Origin: Candidatus Arsenophonus triatominarum
Lineage (GTDB): Bacteria > Pseudomonadota > Gammaproteobacteria > Enterobacterales > Enterobacteriaceae
Direction: 5' to 3'
Length of the DNA stretch: 64,000 nucleotides
NCBI RefSeq assembly: GCF_001640365.1
Contig: NZ_LWMI01000017.1
Coordinates: forward strand, 79,487-143,486
Shown in pieces: positions 1 to 10,984 of this stretch; within the stretch, counting starts at the first letter, position 1; each line of letters opens with the position of its first letter. A program made the position numbers and the translations under genes. The notes under the pieces were generated by a model, which saw only the letters and a program-made list of their open reading frames with translations, did no database searches and was not told where the DNA came from.

Positions 1-442
1 CAGAAGATACCGATTTTACTAGCCTGTTTGCGCGCCCATTGCAGTATAGCCCTGATGGCGGCGCGAAACAAGGCGTTAAGCAGCGGCCAGTTATTGTTGA
101 AAAAAGGCCAAAGGAGATGGGGCATGGTGAAAGTAATATGTTGCCAGTCGCAGTCGGGTAAAATATGAACCTGCTGTGCTAATCACTGCTCTGTGGCTTT
201 GAAGCAGCATGAGCTGCAGGATTTTGACTTACAGCTCTGGCAGAAAAAACGGCTGTGAGAACAATCAGGCGAAGCGCAAGAATAGCGTCGGACACCCATG
301 GAACAAGTGCCGCAGGCAAGCATACGCTCGACAGATAGACGGGTCCACGAACTGACGCTGTCACCGTGTTTTTCGAGGAATTTATTCCAGCCGTTATCGA
401 TGGTGAAAAGCAGTTTGGCAGGACGCGGGATATACATCTGAG
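1..442 (-). mobile_element. IS91-type transposase fragment (type 2), cut by window edge
   Basis: The minus strand encodes the N-terminal part of an IS91-type transposase. It starts near 437 (MYIPRPAK) and carries a Cys-rich zinc-binding segment (CGTC, then FFCQSCKSKSC). An in-frame TGA after ATEQ (183-185) interrupts it; beyond that the frame reads on (PDCDWQHITFTMPH) to the window edge. It is more GC-rich than its surroundings. A second copy lies at 61604-62026. It differs from the IS91-like family that recurs elsewhere in this window. It is non-functional as seen. Confidence 0.7.
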
Positions 443-634
443 CACGAGTTTCGCACCAATAAAAAAACGCTCTATTTTTAAGTTTAATTCAGCATAATAT
501 ATAAATAGACAAAATCTTATAAATTAAAAGCAACTTATTGTAATTTAAACAAATTTATACGTTTTAGTAACTTGCAAATTAACCATTGCTTTTAAGCCAT
601 TTCTGGAATTTTATATGCCTGTGCGAAACTCGTG
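443..634. repeat. MITE-A copy 1 (192 bp)
   Basis: A 192-bp AT-rich element with terminal inverted repeats CACGAGTTTCGCAC / GTGCGAAACTCGTG and no coding capacity. It is one of about 13 full or partial copies here. It sits inside the IS91-type element, where about 50 bp of that element are missing compared with the copy near 61.9 kb. Confidence 0.85.
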
Positions 635-704
635 AAAAGTACTCAGCTCATTAACATCCCCTAAGCAGCATAGCTGCGCCGCTCACGCGGAGCGTGCTAC
701 GTTC
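635..704. mobile_element. Terminus of the type-2 IS91-like element
   Basis: Continues the element at 1-442. A GC-rich hairpin (CGCTCACGCGGAGCG) lies next to GTTC (701-704). IS91-family elements use a hairpin end beside a GTTC-type tetranucleotide target. The same end is at 61980-62030, where it abuts fruK. Confidence 0.55.
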
Positions 705-774
705 TTTAATCAGTACTTCTCTCTTACATATGATTGGGTCTGGAATATCAACCGTAGCGGGCTTTTCTGGTATT
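705..774 (-). pseudogene. Zinc-type alcohol dehydrogenase N-terminal fragment
   Basis: Read on the minus strand, the frame gives IPEKPATVDIPDPIICKREV, then LIK. This resembles the first 25-30 residues of medium-chain zinc-dependent alcohol/polyol dehydrogenases (pattern EKP..V.I.DP....EVLIK). It is cut at 775 by a MITE and at about 704 by an IS91-like end. Only a remnant remains, and the family call rests on a short stretch. Confidence 0.35.
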
Positions 775-963
775 AAGCCTGTTGCTAAATAAAGGCATTA
801 ATTAGAATTTATCAAAAAATTAAAAGTTGACTATAAAATAATCACACTTAAAATTGAAAATAATCCATTTTAGATTAAAAAATAAACCACTCTCGTGTTT
901 TTGAGGTGTATGTGAGTCGTTTTTGTTTAAAGCAGCGTGAGTTCACTATTTGGCAACAGGCTT
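775..963. repeat. MITE-B copy 1 (IS5-like ends)
   Basis: A 189-bp non-coding element bounded by AAGCCTGTTGC and GCAACAGGCTT, with an ATT direct repeat on each side (772-774, 964-966). Its ends resemble the IS5 elements of this window (AAGCGTGTTGCTTAATAG), so it is probably an IS5-derived MITE. A relative lies at 46996-47184. Confidence 0.7.
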
Positions 964-1201
964 ATTGCATTTAGCCTATATCAGGCTCATAAACAATATA
1001 AAATAAATTCACACAGGGATAAATGGAATGAATTCGATACTATACTTTCTAAAATGTATACTTATTTAAAAATTAAGATGCAATCAGAATAGATTACAGC
1101 GTGTTTTATGGCTAGGTATCATCACACAGTGTTTCAGGTTATCGATTTGCAGCCGTAGGCTCATTCGTTCGATTCATTATAAGTAGAATAGGCGTTAGAG
1201 C

Positions 1202-2734
1202 ATGGATAAAATAAATATAGATATTTACAGTGATAAAGTCATTCCTCAAACAATTATTTCAAGCAATGAAGATTCACTTATTTCTCAATGGGAGAGATGG
1301 AAGAACTCTATGGAGAGCGGAGGAGGAGAATACAGAGATGTTGCTTTTGAACGCATTAAGGAATGTATTAAAAATAGTAATTTTTTTCTTGATTTAGCAG
1401 GTTTAGAACTAACTGAATTACCTAATGCTTTTCCTCTTTTTTTAAAAGAAATTGATATAAGTTACAATAAGTTAAAATATTTACCTGATGTTTTACCTAA
1501 TGATCTACAAGAACTCTATGTTATATGTAATTTATTAACATGTTTACCTAACAATCTTCCAGAAAAATTACAAAAGCTCTATGTAATGTGCAATAAATTA
1601 ACACATTTACCAAACAATCTCCCTGCTAGCTTACAAGAACTTTATGTAAGCGATAACAAGTTAACTTACTTACCTGATATCCTTCCTGCTTCTTTAAAAG
1701 AACTTTATGTAAGCGATAACAAGTTAACGCATTTACCAAACAACCTTTCTGCTGGTTTAGAAGAACTTAATGTTAGTAATAACAAGTTAACTTACTTACC
1801 TGATATCCTTCCTGCTTCTTTAAAGAAATTGGATGCATCAAATAATCCAATTCTATCCATAGCTTTATGGGACAAAAATGCTAATATTAATACATGGAAA
1901 ATTATTGCTGCTGAAGAGCATTTTCAAGTATTTACTCTGTTTTTAGAAAGGCTTCATCAAGGAAATAACGCAAAGAGTACAGAATTAAGAAAAGTAGTTG
2001 TTGATTGGCTCAACTTTCTAGCAAAAGAGGAGAATAGTGCAATTAGAAAACAAACTTTTCTAATTGCACAGGAAGTCACTGAAAATTGTGTAGACCGTGC
2101 TTCTTTTTACTTTAATGAAATGCACTCATTGATAATCGAAGATAAAATAATAAAAAATAATAATAAGATAGAGGATGCCATTGACGCAATAAGATGTATC
2201 TTTCGTAGGAAATTACTTGAAAAAATAGCTGCGGCACATTGTGAAAATAGACGTAATATTTCCCCTAGTTTTTCGGAAGATATAGAAATATATCTTGCTT
2301 ATCAATATCGATTACGTGATGAATTGTCATTACCTGTTTATACACAATTAGAATTTGGATACATAGCGGAATTAACAGAAGAAGATTTACATAAAGCAAA
2401 ATTAAACGTACTTGAAGAAGAAAAACAGCATTTTATTCGTTATCTTGTAACAGAATCAGCGTGCTGGAAGAAAATACTCAAAAATTGGAATGAAGTTGAA
2501 TATGATAATATACAAAGCGAATTTCATAAAAGAATAGCTTCAGATGATTTCAATAATCAGATTGATGTTAAATTAAAATCAGAAAAATTTCCTATCGAAA
2601 ATGATACTCGTATACAGTTAATTAAGAAAATAACTGACGATATGGTTTATAAAGATTTTTTGTATCTAACAAAGAAATTTTTGTTAGATACAAATTCCTT
2701 ATATTTCTTAAATGAATTACATTCTAATTTTTAA
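1202..2734 (+). CDS. LRR-NEL E3 ubiquitin ligase effector (IpaH/SspH family)
   Basis: A 510-residue T3SS effector of the IpaH/SspH/SlrP family. Residues 1-60 hold a helical cap (W30..W33 ... ERIKECIKN) like that preceding the repeats in SspH2. Residues 62-216 hold seven LPX-type leucine-rich repeats with the LP pair every 21 residues (74, 95, 116, 137, 158, 179, 200). Residues ~235-510 form the NEL domain. The catalytic Cys296 sits in ENCVDRASFYF (Cys-x-Asp, D298), matching the CED motif of SspH proteins; in the family this Cys carries the ubiquitin thioester. The enteric WEK..FC secretion domain is absent, so the export signal would be within the first ~30 residues. The gene is intact and at full family length. 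It converges on the ExoY-like gene with overlapping stop codons. The ribosome site is weak. The host target, set by the LRR, is unknown. Confidence 0.9.
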   Translation: MDKINIDIYSDKVIPQTIISSNEDSLISQWERWKNSMESGGGEYRDVAFERIKECIKNSNFFLDLAGLELTELPNAFPLFLKEIDISYNKLKYLPDVLPNDLQELYVICNLLTCLPNNLPEKLQKLYVMCNKLTHLPNNLPASLQELYVSDNKLTYLPDILPASLKELYVSDNKLTHLPNNLSAGLEELNVSNNKLTYLPDILPASLKKLDASNNPILSIALWDKNANINTWKIIAAEEHFQVFTLFLERLHQGNNAKSTELRKVVVDWLNFLAKEENSAIRKQTFLIAQEVTENCVDRASFYFNEMHSLIIEDKIIKNNNKIEDAIDAIRCIFRRKLLEKIAAAHCENRRNISPSFSEDIEIYLAYQYRLRDELSLPVYTQLEFGYIAELTEEDLHKAKLNVLEEEKQHFIRYLVTESACWKKILKNWNEVEYDNIQSEFHKRIASDDFNNQIDVKLKSEKFPIENDTRIQLIKKITDDMVYKDFLYLTKKFLLDTNSLYFLNELHSNF

Positions 2735-3897
2735 AGATTTTTAGTGAATTTATTTATTATAAGTTCAAAGTTAGGTCTTTTAACCGAAGCAACTTCCTTT
2801 TCCCACCCAGGATTAGTTTGAACATAATAACCATATTCTTTAGCTTCTTTAATAAAAGAAGCTAAATCCTCAGAGTTTTTTATAATACATAACTCTGAGT
2901 AGTCTCCGATCTTTTTTGGTAATGCTAAGGTAATAGGATAATTATCTTCTACTTGAGTAAACGGGTTTGCAGAATCAGTGCTATGGTGTATCACTTTTTC
3001 TCCTTCACCAACTAATTTTTTATTAAATATTTCAATCATATTAGATATTCGCGCTGAGGCATTGCCTAAAGCTGGATTTTCTTTACTTAGAAAATACTCT
3101 TTATCATTTTTGAGTCTGTGTAATTCACTATTTTTTGCTGTTATTTTATATCGTTCAGTACGCTTTTTAAAAACTTCATGAGATATATCTTTATTAGGTA
3201 AGTTATCTAATGGCCCAAATTCTTCCATTGATGGACAAATCATAAATAAATCGTAATCGGCTGTTATTGGTTTATTTTTCCCTGGGTATGATAATACCTC
3301 TATATTATTACCATTATATAAAACGTTAAAATCTGCTTCAGAATCAAAACCATATGATTTTCTTTGTAATTCAAAAATATAAGTTTTTCCACTCGTTCCT
3401 TCTGCTTTTAGCTCACCACCGTTAAGAGGAAAATCTTTTATGGCACCTAATCTTACTAGAGTTTCTAGCCTCTGTTTTGATACAGATAAAGGGATTTTTA
3501 TTGCATTATTTTTTTTAATAGATCTTTCTATTTCAATATTATATTTATCTATCACACTAGCATCTTTATGTTCTAATTTACTAAATTTTTGATCAGCACA
3601 AATTAGCCCAGCTTGAGGGCCCCAAGATGCACTTTTACCTTTAATATTAAAATTTTTGGTAGGATATCCATTTTCAATATATTCAGTTGCAAATTTATCA
3701 ACTGGACGTATAGAGATTATACAGTTCATTTCTTTTGCTAATTCATGTAAAGGAATTAAATGTGAAGAACACACTCCTGTATCTTTTTTAACCATATCAA
3801 CTAATTGTTGAATCTCATTTTCATTTTTTTTTATTTCATTTTCATGAATTGAAATATTTTTATACACAGATAAATTGCTATTGTTTACTTTGTACAT
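2731..3897 (-). CDS. ExoY-like nucleotidyl cyclase effector
   Basis: A 388-residue protein that aligns along its length with Pseudomonas ExoY and the catalytic part of edema factor and CyaA. These are host-activated adenylyl/nucleotidyl cyclases. Signature 1 is IRPVDKFATEYIENGYPTK, then KGKSASWGPQAG, with K81 and K88 at the ATP-binding lysine positions. Signature 2 is TADYDLFMICPS, with metal-binding D214 and D216. Signature 3 is HHSTDSANPF, with H305 and N311 in the spacing of ExoY H291/N297. All key residues are present, so an active enzyme is expected. ExoY is T3SS-delivered and activated by actin; whether that holds here is inference. There is no signal peptide. Low GC and neighbouring effector suggest a mobile effector island. 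The start ATG at 3897 follows non-coding DNA. Confidence 0.9.
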   Translation of the reverse strand: MYKVNNSNLSVYKNISIHENEIKKNENEIQQLVDMVKKDTGVCSSHLIPLHELAKEMNCIISIRPVDKFATEYIENGYPTKNFNIKGKSASWGPQAGLICADQKFSKLEHKDASVIDKYNIEIERSIKKNNAIKIPLSVSKQRLETLVRLGAIKDFPLNGGELKAEGTSGKTYIFELQRKSYGFDSEADFNVLYNGNNIEVLSYPGKNKPITADYDLFMICPSMEEFGPLDNLPNKDISHEVFKKRTERYKITAKNSELHRLKNDKEYFLSKENPALGNASARISNMIEIFNKKLVGEGEKVIHHSTDSANPFTQVEDNYPITLALPKKIGDYSELCIIKNSEDLASFIKEAKEYGYYVQTNPGWEKEVASVKRPNFELIINKFTKNL

Positions 3898-4208
3898 TGT
3901 GTGTATTTCCCATGGTGTATCAAAATTGTTTTTTAAATTATTTTTAAGATTGCATAAGCAATTGAGTTATATCATTTCTGTTTGATACAGCATTTCAGTA
4001 TTTTTACTTAATTTTTAATAAAATTTTAGTATTTTTAACTAAATTTTGTGTATAAAAAGTAACTCGCTGCGTAAGTCCTATTTAATTTGGAGTAGTTAGC
4101 AGAATTATGAAGCATTTAAACGGTATTAAATTTCGGTTTAACGTGCTTTGGCATCAGCTTAAAAAATCGGGTTAATACTGAATTTGCTGTATTCAAAATT
4201 CCTCCTGC
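3898..4208. other. Intergenic, AT-rich
   Basis: About 310 bases upstream of the ExoY-like gene with no supported gene. It presumably holds that gene's promoter; no clear -35/-10 pair or operator could be assigned. Confidence 0.5.
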
Positions 4209-5220
4209 GTGAGCGAATTAGAAAACCTCGCGTATTGCTCCATAAGCGCCGATAATTTTTTAACTGTATAGCTAGGCGACTTAATTTTGATTACAAGGTG
4301 TGTTATGAGTTATACAATTGATTTTCGACGTAAAGTAATATCTGTAAGGAAAGCCGAAGGTTTAACAATTCGAGAAACTGCGAAACAATTCCGTATTGGA
4401 AAAGCGTCTTTAGTACGTTGGCTTAAACGACCAGAGCCAAAAAATTCAACGCCACGTAAGAGGAAGCTCGATAAAAATGCTTTAGCAAAAGATGTGGAAC
4501 AGTATCCAGATGCTTACCAAAAGGAACGGGCAGAGCGATTCGGTGTTTGTAAAAAGACTATTTGGCAATCCCTTAAAAAGCTGGGATTAACCTATAAAAA
4601 AAACTCTATTCCATCCAAAAACCAACGAAAGCGACAGGCTGGCACATCAGCAAAAAAGACAACAGTATGAAAAAAAAGATAAATCTGTTGTTTTTATTGA
4701 TGAAAGTGGTTTTTCACATGACACTCCACGAACTCACGGCTATTCCCCAAAAGGTCACCGTTGTTTTGGCCTGAAAAACTGGGGTGCTAAGGGAAGAACA
4801 AATGTTATTGGCGCTTTATTGGGAACAACCCTTTTTGCTATCGGATTATTTGATTGCAATATTAACCGTGATGTTTTTTATGTTTGGATCACAAAAATAT
4901 TGCTCCCAGAACTTCCTGAAAATTCTGTTATTTTTATGGACAACGCTAGCTTTCACAAAGGTAAGAATATTGAACAGGCAATTATAAACGCAGGACACCA
5001 GATAGAATATTTGCCTGTGTATTCACCAGATTTAAATCCTATAGAACATAAATGGTCTCAAGCTAAACGTAAAAAGATGGAAACAGGATGCACTATCGAT
5101 GACCTGTTTTTAATACATATGCTGTAATCAAAATTAAGTCGCCTAGCTATAAACGACTTAGTTCTAGATATGATTAGACAAAATAAAAATAGTGAAATAG
5201 ACAGAAAACAGTTATCTAAG
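4209..5220 (+). pseudogene. Short unrecognised ORF split by IS630
   Basis: Removing the IS630 at 4269-5149 and one TA copy joins a continuous plus-strand frame (GTG 4209, SELENLAYCSISADNFLTV, then NDLVLDMIRQNK) of about 43 codons, cut at 5221 by IS256. The minus strand is also open across the join (ending SNSLTQEEF), so the true strand is uncertain. No family recognised. Confidence 0.25.
4269..5149 (+). mobile_element. IS630-family element A (881 bp)
   Basis: Bounded by inverted ends TAGCTAGGCGACTTAATTTT and its complement, with TA target duplications (4267-4268, 5150-5151). The transposase is in two frames. The first ([10 protein letters not shown]..., from ~4303) is an HTH domain ending at 4670. 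The second holds the DDE core: FIDESGFSHD, FMDNASFHK and YSPDLNPIEHKW. The frames meet at a run of 8 A (~4596); a net loss of one A would give TYKKTLFHPK and an open frame into the catalytic part. Several copies share this layout. Confidence 0.9.
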
Positions 5221-5345
5221 GTAGTGTTCAAAAATCTGTGTCATATCTTAAACTCAAAAAAAAGAGGTATGACATATGAGAAATCAATCATTTAATTTTG
5301 ATGAAGCGTTGAAGCAATTACAATCAGGTAAAAATTTACTCGGTA
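5221..5345 (+). mobile_element. IS256-family left end fragment
   Basis: Starts with the element end GTAGTGTTCAAAAATCTGTG, then the first transposase codons (MRNQSFNFDEALKQLQSGKN). Cut at 5346 by the IS3 element. Longer versions lie at 29921-30183 and 52416-53690. Confidence 0.8.
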
Positions 5346-5740
5346 TGTAGTGGCATACTAAATTTGGCCATCTAAGTTGAGGTGATATGCTTACCTCATA
5401 ATTTTTATAGGTGCCGAAATGAGTAAAATAATTACTGCTGAATTTAAATGTGAAACCGCCAAATTAGTCCTTGACCAAAATTACACCTACCAGGAAGCCG
5501 CGAAAGGCATGAACGTCAGTCTTTCAGCGATTAGCCGGTGGGTAAGAGCCCTTCGTTTAGAACGTCAAGGGAAAACATCGCCTGGTCTGCCATTAACACC
5601 TGAACAAATTGAGTTCAGAGAAATGAAGAAAAAAAATCCACCGGCTGGAAATGGAGAATGACATCTTAAAAAAGGCTACTGCGCTCTTAATGTCCGACTC
5701 ACTGAAAAATTTTCGGTAGTTGAAAGCTAAGAGTGCTTTA

Positions 5741-6777
5741 AAATAGTTGCTGAATAGAGACTTGCATTTTTTGTCACGCTATAGACAATAAAAAGAGGTT
5801 TAACTTAGAAAATAACGGTTTGAAATGATCAACAAAGAGCGGTTGTTACGAGATAATCGTTTATGTAAAGCAATCATTGGATTATCAGTCGAAGAATTGA
5901 AAAATTTAGCCGCTGAATTTTCAGCTTGTTATTTGATTTATCGGAAAAAGAATCGAAAAGATCACGAGCGGCAGATGGGTGCAGGGCAGAAAGGATTTAT
6001 CCCAACCCCATTAGATAAACTGCTTTTTATTTTATTGTATTTAAAATGTTATCCGACCTATGATTTGCAAGGACTTCTTTTTGGTTTAGATAGAACACGG
6101 GTATGTCGCTGGGTAAAAATATTATTGCCGGTTTTAGAGATGACCTTGGGGCGAGAATGTGTTTTGCCCGCTCGTCAAATTCGCTCTGCTGAGGAATTTT
6201 TTCGCGCCTTTCCTGGAGTTAAAGACGTCTTTATTGATGGGACAGAGCGACCTGTCCAAAAGCCTAAGAATCTGCGTCGGCGAAAAAAAATGTATTCGGG
6301 AAAGAAAAGACAGACCACTCGAAAAGGGCTTATTATGACTGACGAAACGAGGAAAATTGGATTTATCCCCATGATCAAAAATGGGCGCCGTCACGATAAA
6401 CGCTTACTCGATAAAGTCGATATAATTCGCCATATTCCCCCTGAGGTAACCATCTGGGCCGATACCGGTTTTCAAGGTATAGATAAACAGCATCCTAATA
6501 CACAAATCCCAAAAAAAGGAACTCGAAAAAGACCTTTATCGCCTGAACAAAAACAAGAAAATAAAATAATCTCGGGCATCCGTATTACGGTTGAACACGC
6601 CATCGCGGGTATCAAGCGCCTCGGTTGTATGACCCAAATTTTACGGAATCGTAGACCCTTTATTGATGATACCTTTTTACTCCTTAGTGCCGGTCTTTGG
6701 AATTTCCATCTCAGAACAGCCTAAAATTTACTTCAATCACCGAAATACCCTTATTTCACTATTAAGCAACACGCTTT
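5741..6777 (+). mobile_element. IS5-family element (IS1031-like), intact
   Basis: 1037 bp, right end AGCAACACGCTT, inserted in IS3 orfB with a TTA duplication. It contains the intact transposase at 5825-6724. Near-identical copies lie at 34543, 47197 and 62310, with fragments at 57.6-60.2 kb. Confidence 0.88.
5825..6724 (+). CDS. IS5-family DDE transposase
   Basis: 299 residues. The N-terminal HTH region (TPLDKLLFILLYLKCYPTYD) is followed by a DDE_Tnp_4-type catalytic core: VFIDGTERPVQ (first Asp), IWADTGFQG (second Asp) and RITVEHAIAGIKR (Glu). A basic stretch (KPKNLRRRKKMYSGKKRQT) follows the first Asp. It is complete, with all three catalytic acids, so potentially active and able to supply the damaged copies and MITE-B in trans. 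Confidence 0.9.
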   Translation: MINKERLLRDNRLCKAIIGLSVEELKNLAAEFSACYLIYRKKNRKDHERQMGAGQKGFIPTPLDKLLFILLYLKCYPTYDLQGLLFGLDRTRVCRWVKILLPVLEMTLGRECVLPARQIRSAEEFFRAFPGVKDVFIDGTERPVQKPKNLRRRKKMYSGKKRQTTRKGLIMTDETRKIGFIPMIKNGRRHDKRLLDKVDIIRHIPPEVTIWADTGFQGIDKQHPNTQIPKKGTRKRPLSPEQKQENKIISGIRITVEHAIAGIKRLGCMTQILRNRRPFIDDTFLLLSAGLWNFHLRTA

Positions 6778-7331
6778 TTATCCGGTGAAAACTTTGTGTC
6801 GTATTTTTAATGTTCACCGAAGCAGTTATCGCTATTGGTGTCGGCCTAAGGAGCCAGATATTGAGCGGACGATAAAACGTAGCCTAGTCAGCGAAGCGTG
6901 GAACGTTAGTGGCGGCTCTGCTGGCGCAAGGACTATCGCCACGATGGTTACCAATACACACAACGTGAAACGTGGGCGGTGGTTAGCGGGTAAGTTGATG
7001 AAAGAATTAATCATCGTCAGTTGCCAAGAGCGAAAACATAAATACAACAGCGGTGGAAATGAACGTATTGATATTCCAAATCTGCTCAATAGGCAGTTCG
7101 CTGTTACAAAGCCTGACCAGGTTTGGTGCGGCGATGTAACCTATATTTGGACAGGCTCACGATGGGCCTATCTGGCTGTGGTATTGGATTTGTTTGCCCG
7201 AAAACCGGTGGGCTGGGCAATGTCATTTGCACCAGACTCAGAATTAACCGCCAAAGCACTACAAATGGCTTGGGAACTACGTGGGCATCCCAAACAGGTG
7301 ATGTTCCATAGTGATCAGGGAAGTCATTATA

Positions 7332-9245
<1,914 letters not shown>

Positions 9246-9790
9246 TAGTACTGCTCAGTCAGCCATTATTCGCTACATAACCCTAACGCCAAACGAATCA
9301 GAGCGACTGTTCCGTGAACAGTCAGGGTAGGGTGGCCAATTTTAGTTGACCACTACAAATTTCATCCGGCAGCCAAATCTCAAAGAAGTCTTTAGCCGTC
9401 TTTTTTTCACTCAGAAATTGGCGAAATACAGCATCATGTATATTAGTCTTAACTTAATCCGACAATTCTGATTTAAAAAAGAGCGTTACCGGTTTTAATT
9501 AACATCATTAGATAATTAAATAAAAGGTAATTCTATGTATCAAACAAATAATCCTATCATCAAACATAAAGTCGGGTTACTTAACCTCGCTGAAGAGCTT
9601 AATAACGTCTCAAAAGCCTGTAAGATTATGGGGGTATCCCGAGATACGTTTTATCGCTACCAGGAACTTGTTAACGATGGTGGGATAGACGCTTTAATTA
9701 ATCAAAATCGACGGGTTCTGTCCGTCAGTATACGTAACACCGGTAACCCATGCTGGGAATAAAAAGGGAGAACCTTGTCATTTAATAAAT

Positions 9791-10984
9791 TGTATTAGTC
9801 TTAACTTAATCCGACAATTCTGATTTAAAAAAGAGCGTTACCGGTTTTAATTAACATCATTAGATAATTAAATAAAAGGTAATTCTATGTATCAAACAAA
9901 TAATCCTATCATCAAACATAAAGTCGGGTTACTTAACCTCGCTGAAGAGCTTAATAACGTCTCAAAAGCCTGTAAGATTATGGGGGTATCCCGAGATACG
10001 TTTTATCGCTACCAGGAACTTGTTAACGATGGTGGGATAGACGCTTTAATTAATCAAAATCGACGGGTGCCTAACGTAAAAAATAGAGTAGATGAACAGA
10101 TTGAAAGCGCTGTAGTCGAGTATGCGATTGAATACCCTGCACACGGTCAACACCGCAGTAGTAATGAACTAAGAAAAAAAGGCATTTTTGTTTCGGGGAG
10201 TGGCGTTCGCTCTATTTGGCTGCGCCATAATCTCGAAAATTTTACAAAACGCCTAAAAGCGCTTGAAGATAAAATCGCAACAGAAGGAATTATCCTGTCA
10301 GAATCACAAATCAGTGCTCTAGAAAAGAAAGCGCAAGATGATGAAGCCTGTGGTGAGATTGAAACAGCGCATCCAGGTTATCTGGGTTCACAAGATACTT
10401 TTTATGTCGGTCATTTAAAAGGCGTTGGTCGTGTTTATCAACAAACTTACATTGATACTTACAGTAAAGTCGTTCATTGTAAGCTTTACACAACAAAAAG
10501 CGCGATAACGGCGGCAGATTTATTAAATGACAAGGTTCTCCCTTTTTATTCCCAGCATGGGTTACCGGTGTTACGTATACTGACGGACAGAGGCAGTGAG
10601 TATTGTGGTAAAGTTGAACATCACGATTATCAACTTTATCTCGCTATCAATGATATTGATCATACAAAAACTAAAGCTCGTTCACCTCAAACTAATGGGA
10701 TTTGTGAACGCTTTCATAGAACTGTATTACAAGAGTTCTATCAGGTGGCTTTTCGTAAGAAAATCTATAGGGCTTTAAATGAATTACAAGCTGATTTAGA
10801 TAAATGGTTAGCGGAATATAATAACCAACGCACTCATCAAGGAAAAATGTGTTGCGGTCGAACTCCTATGGCAACTTTACACGATGGAAAACAACTTTGG
10901 AGAGAGAAAGATTTAAATCAAATTTAACCTGACAGGTACTGTATAAATAACCGGCAACTGTCAGATTAAGTCTGAGCTACTACA
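9791..10984 (+). mobile_element. IS481-family element, intact inner copy (1194 bp)
   Basis: Left end TGTATTAGTCTTAACTTAAT, right end ATTAAGTCTGAGCTACTACA, flanked by AATAAAT on both sides (9784-9790, 10985-10991), a 7-bp target duplication inside the outer IS481. Carries an intact transposase. Confidence 0.88.
9887..10927 (+). CDS. IS481-family transposase
   Basis: 346 residues. An N-terminal HTH (NNVSKACKIMGVSRDTFYRY) is followed by an rve-type integrase core with GSQDTFYVGHL (Asp), LTDRGSEYCGK (Asp) and QTNGICERFHRTVLQEF (Glu). A typical C-terminal YNNQRTHQGKMCCGRTP follows. Full family length, with a good ribosome site (AAAGGTAATTCT) before the ATG. Probably active. Confidence 0.92.
   Translation: MYQTNNPIIKHKVGLLNLAEELNNVSKACKIMGVSRDTFYRYQELVNDGGIDALINQNRRVPNVKNRVDEQIESAVVEYAIEYPAHGQHRSSNELRKKGIFVSGSGVRSIWLRHNLENFTKRLKALEDKIATEGIILSESQISALEKKAQDDEACGEIETAHPGYLGSQDTFYVGHLKGVGRVYQQTYIDTYSKVVHCKLYTTKSAITAADLLNDKVLPFYSQHGLPVLRILTDRGSEYCGKVEHHDYQLYLAINDIDHTKTKARSPQTNGICERFHRTVLQEFYQVAFRKKIYRALNELQADLDKWLAEYNNQRTHQGKMCCGRTPMATLHDGKQLWREKDLNQI

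Noticed and set aside
179..445. 88-residue alternative minus-strand frame at the window start
   Set aside because: Shadow of the zinc-finger frame of the IS91-type transposase.
6134..6394. Minus-strand frames within the IS5 transposase (about 67-86 residues, recurring in each IS5 copy)
   Set aside because: Antisense shadows that recur only because the transposase recurs; no start signals or recognisable motifs.
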